NCBI GenBank assembly: GCA_946482045.1
Contig: CAMLPZ010000117.1
Coordinates: forward strand, 1-11,860
Direction of reading: 5' to 3'
Origin: an uncultured Asticcacaulis sp.
GTDB taxonomy: Bacteria > Pseudomonadota > Alphaproteobacteria > Caulobacterales > Caulobacteraceae
DNA length: 11,860 bases
Under the pieces are notes generated by a model. It saw nothing but the letters and a program-made list of their open reading frames with translations. It searched no databases and was not told the DNA's origin. This document shows positions 7,245 through 11,860 of the stretch, piece after piece (position 1 is the stretch's first letter; the number at the start of each line of letters is the position of its first letter). A program made the translations under genes and the position numbers.

Positions 7245-8162
7245 TTAAGGCTTGGTGTAGACCCTGACGTAGTCGACCTTGAACTGCCAGGGCAGGGACG
7301 CGTCATCGATGCCGCCGACCCCGCCGAAATCGCCACCAACCGCGAGGTTCAGAATCAGGAATTGCGGGTGGATGAAGGGCCATTTGGTGTAGTCGCCCGA
7401 GCCATCATTGCGGAAGCTGAAATAGTTGCGCCCGTCGATCCCCATGGTGATGCGGTCAGCTGTCCAGGTCATTTCATAGACGTGCCATGCATTGCAGGCG
7501 TCGGGCACGTCAGTGAGCACGCTCTTCTGGGTGTTGATCGAATGGTAATAGGCGCGGGTATGGACACTCTGGTAGATCTTGCCCGCGTTCCAGCCGACAT
7601 ATTCCATGATGTCGATTTCGCCGTCATCGGGCCATGAATTATAAGGGGCCGAGGGGAGTTGCCAGATGGCCGGCCATGAGCCTTTGGGGCAGGTGACAAA
7701 TGCGCGGCTTTCGACGTGGCCGTACTGATAGCTCATCTTCGACAGCAGGCGTGCGGAGGTGTAGGTTTGGCCACCCCAGTCGGCGTTGCCGCTCAGGGAT
7801 TCTTTGCGTGCCTCGATGATCAGGTTGCCGCCCTCGACACGGGCGTTTTCCGGGCGGTTGGCCGAATAATATTGCTTCTCGTTGTTGAACCAGCCGTCCT
7901 TGTTGCGGAAGGTGTCATAGCTCCACTTGGCCGGGTCGGGCAGGCCGTCCGTGTTGAACTCGTCGGACCAGTGCAGCGTATAGCCGGTGGGAATTCCGCC
8001 CGGCTCGTTGATCTGGGTCGGGCCGGGGCCTGTGGCGGAAGACGAGGAACTGCTGGATGTTCCGCCGCCGGAGGTCTGGGCCGAGCCACCGCCGCAGGCC
8101 GCAAGGACGGTAAAGCTAAAGGCGACGGCTAGGCTTGTGCGCAGGCGATAGGCGGATGTCAT
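7245..8162 (-). CDS. GH16-family glycoside hydrolase lipoprotein
   Basis: This 305-residue endo-glycanase of family GH16, the laminarinase/beta-glucanase/agarase clan, cuts beta-1,3, beta-1,4 or galactan links with retention. Residues 1-22 are a signal peptide ending in the lipobox VLAAC, so Cys23 should be lipidated and the enzyme anchored in the outer membrane or envelope. A Gly/Ser-rich linker (24-45, seven Ser in a row) leads to the catalytic domain at about 55-305. The family signature EIDIME is at 182-187, giving Glu182 as nucleophile and Glu187 as acid/base, with GSWPAIWQLP upstream as the usual aromatic substrate-binding strand. The domain ends with VDYVRVY, the normal last strand of GH16. 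GAGGA lies about 8 nt before the ATG. It is downstream of a sugar-type symporter gene, consistent with polymer breakdown coupled to import. The exact polymer cannot be read from the sequence. Confidence 0.93.
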   Translation of the reverse strand: MTSAYRLRTSLAVAFSFTVLAACGGGSAQTSGGGTSSSSSSSATGPGPTQINEPGGIPTGYTLHWSDEFNTDGLPDPAKWSYDTFRNKDGWFNNEKQYYSANRPENARVEGGNLIIEARKESLSGNADWGGQTYTSARLLSKMSYQYGHVESRAFVTCPKGSWPAIWQLPSAPYNSWPDDGEIDIMEYVGWNAGKIYQSVHTRAYYHSINTQKSVLTDVPDACNAWHVYEMTWTADRITMGIDGRNYFSFRNDGSGDYTKWPFIHPQFLILNLAVGGDFGGVGGIDDASLPWQFKVDYVRVYTKP

Positions 8163-8186
8163 GGCGTTTCCTCTTTTTCTTAATTA

Positions 8187-8202
8187 ATGACATCGATGAC
8201 AT
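8187..8202. promoter_or_regulatory. Direct repeat ATGACAT x2 upstream of the GH16 gene
   Basis: ATGACAT occurs at 8187-8193 and 8196-8202, a period of 9 bp with a central ATCGAT, within the 71-nt gap between the symporter and GH16 genes and about 25-40 nt before the GH16 start. It could be a regulator site for an internal promoter. The repeat is seen; the function is a guess. Confidence 0.3.
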
Positions 8203-8233
8203 TTAGCCGCAACGTGTTTTTTCAATCGTAAGA

Positions 8234-9823
8234 TCAGAAGAAGGCGATGACGACGGCGCCGGTGACGATCAGCAGGCCGATCGAAAGCACACGATAGTTC
8301 TGATACCACTTTACCGTCTTCAAATGGACGGTTTCTGCTTCCCAGATCTCTTTGGAAAACATGAGCGGCATGATGCGGTCGGGATCGGGCGCGGGGCTGT
8401 AGCGGGTGCCGACGAAGAGCGCGGCAAGGCTGATGGCAAAGATGACGATGGCGGCCAGCAGAAAATGCAGGTTGATGATCTTGAACGCGATGTCGTCGGC
8501 GAAAAGAATGACGCTGGCTGCCGTCCCGAAGGCCAGGGCCGCGGCGGCTCCGGTGGAATTGGCCCGCTTCAGGAACAGGCCGCAGATAAAGACTGCCGCG
8601 ATCGGCGGCACGAAATAACACAGGACAGCCTGCAGGTACTGCCACAACGTATCCTTGAAGTGGATGATCTGCGGCGCCCACAGGATGGAAAGGGCCATGA
8701 CCGCCACCGTCGTCACCTGGCCGGTCCGGACCAGTCCGATCTCGCCCATGTCGGGTTTCAGCCGGCGGATGAAGTCCATGGTCACGAGCGTCGATGTCGC
8801 GTTGTAGATGCCCGACAGCCCCGACAGGACCGACACCAGGCAGGCGGCGACGATCAATCCGATCAGGCCGTGCGGCAGAATATCAAAGACGATGTGCGAG
8901 AAGACCTGGTCCGGCTTGTCGAGGTTGGGGAAGAGGGCGACGGTCGCCGCGCCCGGCAGGACGACGAGGAACAGGGTGGTCAACTTCAGGGCGCCGCCCA
9001 TCAAACTGCCCCAGCGGCCGTCGTCGAGCGTGCGGGCGGCGAGAACGCGTTGGACCATGGTCTGGTTGGTGCACCAGAAGTAGAAACCGATCAGGGGCAC
9101 ACCCGTTAAAAGCCCTGTCCATGGCATCGACGGATCGTCGGCCGGTTTGATCAGTTTCAGGTTTTCAGGCGGGACGTTGCTGAGCGCGGTCTGCCATCCG
9201 CCCGCGGCGTTGAAAGTGAACCAGGCGATGGCCGCGCAGGTCATGACGAGGACGAGCCCCTGCACCGACTCGACCATCAGCACGGCACGCAGGCCTCCCG
9301 CGACGAGAAAGCCACCGGCCAGCAGGGCCAGAAGCGCGCACACCTGCCATAGCGCCCAGCCAGGAAACAGGAGTTGAAATAGGACGGCGCCGGCGAAAAG
9401 TCCGCCGGCGGCATCGAGGAATATGCCGAGCACGATCGAGAGCGCCGACACGTAGGTGCGGACAAAGCGGCCGTAGCGCAGTTCCAGGAACTCCGGCACG
9501 GTGAAGACCTGGCTGCGAATATAGGTCGGCAGGACGAAGGCGCAGAAGACGGTGAGGACGACGGCCGCGCTCCATTCGTAGTTGAAGACCGAAATGCCAT
9601 GGGCATAGGCGCTGCCAGTCAGGCCAACCAGCGAGGTTACCGATATGGTCGAGGCGTAGAGGGAGAAGCCGATCTTGGGCCAGGTCGCCGAATTGCCGCC
9701 CAGGAAGTGGTCGCGCGCTTTCAGCGTCCGGCGCTTGTCGAACCAGCCATAGGCGAGCAATCCGGCAAAATAGGTGAGGATGATCCCGATATCGAGCAGG
9801 CTTAGGGCGGAGGCCTGAAACAT
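8234..9823 (-). CDS. SSS-family sodium:solute (sugar-type) symporter
   Basis: This 529-residue inner-membrane transporter has about 14 hydrophobic segments and is of the sodium:solute symporter family, most like the SGLT sugar branch. Evidence includes FLGGNSATWPKIGFSLYASTIS at 40-61, matching the family's first-core-helix region, a GLTGSAYAHG stretch (68-76), VPEFLELRYG (109-118), QTMVQRVLAARTL (254-266), and SVLSGLSGIYNATSTLVTMD (331-350), the family's eighth-helix signature. A final hydrophobic helix ends the protein. It is expected to import a sugar or related solute with sodium. It is the first gene of the four-gene minus-strand set, followed 71 nt later by GH16, which suggests the solute is a product of that hydrolase. 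The substrate cannot be fixed; myo-inositol, galactose or glucose-like sugars are all handled by relatives. Confidence 0.9.
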   Translation of the reverse strand: MFQASALSLLDIGIILTYFAGLLAYGWFDKRRTLKARDHFLGGNSATWPKIGFSLYASTISVTSLVGLTGSAYAHGISVFNYEWSAAVVLTVFCAFVLPTYIRSQVFTVPEFLELRYGRFVRTYVSALSIVLGIFLDAAGGLFAGAVLFQLLFPGWALWQVCALLALLAGGFLVAGGLRAVLMVESVQGLVLVMTCAAIAWFTFNAAGGWQTALSNVPPENLKLIKPADDPSMPWTGLLTGVPLIGFYFWCTNQTMVQRVLAARTLDDGRWGSLMGGALKLTTLFLVVLPGAATVALFPNLDKPDQVFSHIVFDILPHGLIGLIVAACLVSVLSGLSGIYNATSTLVTMDFIRRLKPDMGEIGLVRTGQVTTVAVMALSILWAPQIIHFKDTLWQYLQAVLCYFVPPIAAVFICGLFLKRANSTGAAAALAFGTAASVILFADDIAFKIINLHFLLAAIVIFAISLAALFVGTRYSPAPDPDRIMPLMFSKEIWEAETVHLKTVKWYQNYRVLSIGLLIVTGAVVIAFF

Positions 9824-9835
9824 GAAGGGACCCTG

Positions 9836-9855
9836 TGATTCTGTTATGATTCTGT
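9836..9855. repeat. Direct repeat TGATTCTGT x2 upstream of the symporter gene
   Basis: TGATTCTGT occurs at 9836-9844 and again at 9847-9855, one helical turn (11 bp) apart, 13-32 nt upstream of the symporter ATG. Its position within the leader or promoter suggests an operator for tandem protein binding. No known regulator was recognised. Confidence 0.4.
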
Positions 9856-9857
9856 GC

Positions 9858-9872
9858 GCCCGTTAGCCGGGC
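9858..9872. repeat. GC-rich hairpin in the divergent promoter region
   Basis: GCCCG (9858-9862) and CGGGC (9868-9872) form a stem with a TTAGC loop directly beyond the TGATTCTGT repeats. It would lie in the 5' leader of the symporter transcript if the promoter is further upstream. No T-run follows, so it is unlikely to be a terminator. Confidence 0.35.
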
Positions 9873-9877
9873 ACCTG

Positions 9878-9904
9878 TCCGGAAGTACACCACATAATCC
9901 GGAA
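9878..9904. promoter_or_regulatory. TCCGGAA pair spaced 20 bp
   Basis: TCCGGAA is found at 9878-9884 and 9898-9904, in the same orientation and two helical turns apart, in the 166-nt region between the divergent symporter and Nudix genes. Each contains the palindrome TCCGGA. The spacing is what paired operator sites would show, but two copies of a 7-mer could be chance. Confidence 0.3.
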
Positions 9905-9940
9905 TTTGAAAGTGTAAATCCTCGCACGAAGCCCCGGTGG

Positions 9941-9968
9941 TTGCTCGATCGCGCAACCCGTCTATAAG
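9941..9968 (+). promoter_or_regulatory. Candidate promoter of the Nudix gene with overlapping palindrome
   Basis: A possible -35 TTGCTC (9941-9946) and -10 TATAAG (9963-9968) are 16 bp apart, placing the start of transcription about 15 nt before the Nudix ATG. The 16-bp sequence TTGCTCGATCGCGCAA at 9941-9956 is an imperfect palindrome (7 of 8 pairs match) covering the -35 and spacer, the expected place for a repressor. The regulator is unknown. Confidence 0.5.
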
Positions 9969-9978
9969 ACGGCTGGAC

Positions 9979-9984
9979 GAGGAG
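9979..9984 (+). promoter_or_regulatory. Strong ribosome binding site of the Nudix gene
   Basis: GAGGAG ends 5 nt before the ATG at 9990 and fixes this start, which keeps the N-terminal GRF segment of the adenylyltransferase relic in the protein. Confidence 0.75.
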
Positions 9985-9989
9985 CCAAC

Positions 9990-10838
9990 ATGTCTGAAAC
10001 TGTAATCCGTGGCCGTTTCGCGCCCCCTACGAATGACGTGGTAGCCGCTATCCGGCAGGCGCTTTTGTCCGGAGGTGTGCAGGTGGCCGTGACGTGCGCG
10101 GATCTGGCCCGGTCCAGCCGGTTGCCATGGACAGCTGCCGAACGCGTGGACATGCTGCGTCTGGCCCTGGGCGAAGACGCCGGCCGCATTGTCATTTCAG
10201 AGGCGGATGGCCGCGGTGGCGAAACGATTGTGCACGACCCGGAGCCGGTCTCCGCCTTTCTGAATGGCGACGAGGTAGTGGTCCCGAAGGCTGTTGCTGA
10301 ATGGCTGGACGGGTTCCGCCGCACGGAAGAGTTTGACGAGATGGCGACAGAGGCGCGCTATGTTGCGGACTATAAGCGCGCCTGGGAGACAGCACCTTAC
10401 CCAGTGACATTGGTGACGGTCGATACCGTTATTGTCCATGCCGACCGCAACGGCGTCCCCCATGTTCTGCTGGTAAAGCGCGGCGCCATTCCCGGAAAGG
10501 GCAACTATGCCATACCGGGTGGCTTCATCGAGCCGGACGAATATCTCCTGGCGGCGGCACTACGTGAACTGCGCGAGGAAACCGGTCTGGCCTTGCCGGA
10601 TGACGAGGCGATGTCGCGGTTGAAAGGCAGGCAAGTCTTTGACGATCCGGAGCGGTCCTCACGTGGACGCGTCATTACCCACGCCTTCCATTTTGAATTC
10701 CCGGCAGGACCATTGCCCGATGTCGAAGGCCGGGACGACGCCGCTGAGGCGCGATGGGTTCCGGTGACCGAGCTGGCGCAATATCATGGTCGGTTCTTTG
10801 AGGACCACGGCGCAATTCTCAAGCACTTTCTTGGCTGA
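9990..10838 (+). CDS. NadM-type Nudix hydrolase with degenerate NMN adenylyltransferase domain
   Basis: This 282-residue protein is built like the bifunctional NMN adenylyltransferase/ADP-ribose pyrophosphatase NadM. The C-terminal half is a complete Nudix hydrolase: the box GX5EX7REUXEEXGU is exact at 178-200, preceded by the YKxxW-xAPYPxTxVTVD linker (128-145) and PGKGNYAIPGGF (168-179) typical of the NadM group. It likely hydrolyses ADP-ribose or a related nucleotide in NAD turnover. The N-terminal half (about 1-110) still shows GRF-x-P at 8-12 and a TAAERVDMLRLAL helix of the nucleotidyltransferase fold. The HxGH motif that should follow GRFxPF is replaced by TNDV (14-17), and the late ISxTxxR motif is not recognisable. 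The domain is also about 60-80 residues shorter than usual, so adenylyltransferase activity is probably lost. The gene stands alone and divergent from the symporter gene. Confidence 0.85.
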   Translation: MSETVIRGRFAPPTNDVVAAIRQALLSGGVQVAVTCADLARSSRLPWTAAERVDMLRLALGEDAGRIVISEADGRGGETIVHDPEPVSAFLNGDEVVVPKAVAEWLDGFRRTEEFDEMATEARYVADYKRAWETAPYPVTLVTVDTVIVHADRNGVPHVLLVKRGAIPGKGNYAIPGGFIEPDEYLLAAALRELREETGLALPDDEAMSRLKGRQVFDDPERSSRGRVITHAFHFEFPAGPLPDVEGRDDAAEARWVPVTELAQYHGRFFEDHGAILKHFLG

Positions 10839-10880
10839 CCGCCGGATCAAATTGTCGGTGACTTCCAAGACACTTGCAAT

Positions 10881-10902
10881 TCTCTGCCGGCATTTCCAGA
10901 GA
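10881..10902. terminator. Weak hairpin between convergent Nudix and ParE genes
   Basis: TCTCTG (10881-10886) and CAGAGA (10897-10902) form a 6-bp stem with a 10-nt loop in the 86-nt gap where the Nudix and toxin transcripts converge. The position fits a shared terminator, but there is no T-run on either strand, so the call is tentative. Confidence 0.25.
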
Positions 10903-10924
10903 GTCCGGTACCCAATGTCGCTAT

Positions 10925-11200
10925 TCAGGTACGCCGCGCCGTGTGGCGGAAGTGCAGAATTTGGATATTATCGCCGATAATGCGATAGGTGACGACGAAC
11001 GGCGTGCGGTTAATCGACAGATCGCGCGTATTCTTCTTACGTCCGGGGCGGCCGAGGTGTGGGTGCGTCAAAAGCCGGGTCGTCTGCTTTTGGACTTCGG
11101 CGAGTTGGTTGAGAGCGGCGCGGATGCTTGAGCGCGCGGTATGTTCAAGCGCCGCGTCACGGGTTTCGCGCGCGTCTTCGGTCCAATAGATTACGCTCAT
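10925..11200 (-). CDS. ParE/RelE-family toxin
   Basis: This 91-residue protein has the RelE/ParE fold pattern: an N-terminal strand and long helical pair (residues 1-45), an LLTHPHLGRPGRKKNTRDL segment (43-61), and the closing strands FVVTYRIIGDNIQILHFRHTARRT, whose I-x-x-L-H-x-R-H-x-x-R-R end is a hallmark of ParE-type toxins. ParE members poison DNA gyrase and RelE members cut mRNA on the ribosome. The tail and lack of the RelE catalytic set favour ParE, but this is not certain. The ATG overlaps the antitoxin stop codon as ATGA (11197-11200), giving translational coupling. It is the second gene of the operon, controlled by the antitoxin. Confidence 0.88.
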   Translation of the reverse strand: MSVIYWTEDARETRDAALEHTARSSIRAALNQLAEVQKQTTRLLTHPHLGRPGRKKNTRDLSINRTPFVVTYRIIGDNIQILHFRHTARRT

Positions 11201-11502
11201 TCGGCGTCAGGATTTTCAGCAAGACGCTTCAGCAGGGACTGACGTTGCCGCTCCATGTCGGCGACAACCTCTTCATGCGTGTACCATTTCGTACTAGGAT
11301 CATCCGCGGCCTTGATGGCGCGGTCGAGGTCAGCGTCCAGCCATTCGTCGTATTCGCGCTGTTCCCGCTGCTTCTTGACGAAATCGCGCATGAAGTCGCG
11401 CACGATCTGGGAGGCCGGACGGTGGCTTTCGGCGGCTTCTTTCATGAAGGCATCGCGTAAGTCAGCTTCGAGCTTGAGCGTGAAGACGGCTTCCTTGGAC
11501 AT
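11197..11502 (-). CDS. Ribbon-helix-helix-type antitoxin of the ParE-like toxin
   Basis: This 101-residue protein has an N-terminal FTLKLEADLRDAFMKEAAESHRPASQIVRDFMRDFV pattern, the strand-helix-helix of the ribbon-helix-helix DNA-binding dimer (residues 4-42). A long charged tail (43-101) follows, expected to be disordered until it wraps around the toxin. The ATG has a perfect AGGAGG five bases upstream (11508-11513), stronger than the toxin's coupled start, so more antitoxin than toxin should be made. It is expected to bind the palindrome at 11521-11552 and repress the operon. ParD, RelB or CopG naming cannot be settled by eye. Confidence 0.85.
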   Translation of the reverse strand: MSKEAVFTLKLEADLRDAFMKEAAESHRPASQIVRDFMRDFVKKQREQREYDEWLDADLDRAIKAADDPSTKWYTHEEVVADMERQRQSLLKRLAENPDAE

Positions 11503-11520
11503 GGCGGCCTCCTGAAAACG

Positions 11521-11552
11521 GGTACTAACGACGTATATACCACGTCAGTACC
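11521..11552 (-). promoter_or_regulatory. 32-bp palindromic operator of the ParE-like operon
   Basis: The 32 bases form an imperfect palindrome, with 13 of 16 pairs matching: perfect 6-bp ends GGTACT/AGTACC, inner ACG/CGT, and a central GTATATAC. It lies 18 nt upstream of the antitoxin ATG and includes the AT-rich core where the -10 should be. It begins 6 nt after the stop codon of the dioxygenase gene. Ribbon-helix-helix antitoxins commonly bind such tandem palindromes to autorepress; the match here is by structure, not by known sequence. Confidence 0.7.
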
Positions 11553-11558
11553 TAATTT

Positions 11559-11860
11559 TCAATTCGCCGCTGCCCCAAACTGAAAGGCGCTTATCGCGAT
11601 ACCGGTGGGGCCCAGGCTGTCTTCGTGATAGGTGACCGCGGCGCCATCGCCGTCGGCAGCGCCGGCGACGACCATGAGCGGGATCAGATGATCTTCGCGC
11701 GGGTGGCAATCATGGGCGTTGGGCGCTGACGCCCAGTTTACAAGGCCTGTGGGATTTGTCAGGACAGTCTCGCGCAGCCAGCGATCGAAAGCATGCGATG
11801 CCGGGCCGCTATTGGCCGGGTCGCGGCCCATCAGGCGGGGAATGCTGTGAAAGCTCATGC
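11559..11860 (-). CDS. LigB/DODA-type extradiol dioxygenase, C-terminal part (truncated by window edge)
   Basis: Only about the last 100 residues of a protein that is usually about 260 long are present; the 5' end is beyond the right edge, and the Met at 11858 is most likely internal. The segment matches class III ring-cleaving dioxygenases of the 4,5-DOPA/YgiD type: SFHSIPRLMG, then AFDRWL, the W-x-x-AP-x-A turn, and HPREDHLIPLMVVAGAA, whose last His is in the position of a metal ligand. Relatives open catechol-type rings using iron or zinc. The reading frame ends with TGA at 11559, 6 nt before the palindrome of the toxin-antitoxin operator. The substrate is unknown. Confidence 0.85.
   Translation of the reverse strand, partial: MSFHSIPRLMGRDPANSGPASHAFDRWLRETVLTNPTGLVNWASAPNAHDCHPREDHLIPLMVVAGAADGDGAAVTYHEDSLGPTGIAISAFQFGAAAN

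Noticed and set aside
8324..9109. 261-codon plus-strand open frame opposite the symporter gene
   Set aside because: Low-complexity, charged translation antisense to a clear membrane transporter.
11856..11858. ATG as the true start of a 99-residue dioxygenase
   Set aside because: The family is about 260 residues long and the visible part matches only its C-terminal third, so the start is beyond the window.

Overview
The window looks like chromosomal DNA from a GC-rich alphaproteobacterium. The best guess is the Caulobacteraceae (Asticcacaulis, Caulobacter or Brevundimonas type). This rests on the high GC content, the family style of the proteins, the paired tryptophan-halogenase-like genes next to a sugar hydrolase and a symporter, and the MHYT-GGDEF-EAL protein. 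The taxonomic call is inference; no rRNA or tRNA is present. Nearly all genes are on the minus strand; the only clear plus-strand gene is the Nudix gene at 9990-10838.

Layout, left to right. Positions 1-185 hold no confident gene but carry two long, perfectly matched stem-loops directly downstream of the first gene's stop codon. Positions 186-2963 (minus) encode a membrane MHYT sensor joined to two PAS domains, GGDEF and EAL, predicted to turn over cyclic di-GMP. Positions 3098-3733 (minus) are a toxin-antitoxin pair: an AbrB/MazE-fold antitoxin followed after 3 nt by a Doc-like protein whose catalytic Fic motif is degraded. Positions 3897-9823 (minus) form a four-gene set, transcribed in the order SSS-family sodium:solute symporter, GH16 lipoprotein glycanase, halogenase-like flavoprotein, second halogenase-like flavoprotein, with gaps of 71, 82 and 28 nt. 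Positions 9990-10838 (plus) encode a NadM-type protein with an intact Nudix domain and an N-terminal adenylyltransferase domain that has lost its signature motifs. Positions 10925-11502 (minus) are a second toxin-antitoxin pair, ParE/RelE-like, with overlapping genes and a 32-bp palindromic operator upstream of the antitoxin. The right edge holds the 3' third of a LigB/DODA-type extradiol dioxygenase gene.

How the genes may work together. The four-gene set is the most interesting part. A surface-anchored GH16 enzyme would cut a beta-glucan or galactan-type polymer, and the symporter would import a released sugar. The two flavoproteins belong to the tryptophan-halogenase family that is often found in carbohydrate and TonB-receptor loci of this group, where their true substrate is generally unknown. 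No TonB receptor, regulator or flavin reductase lies inside the window. The 28-nt gap between the two halogenase genes contains an inverted repeat with a perfect TATAAT inside it, so the last gene may have its own regulated promoter. The other candidates for novelty are the catalytically altered Doc protein and the NadM relic.
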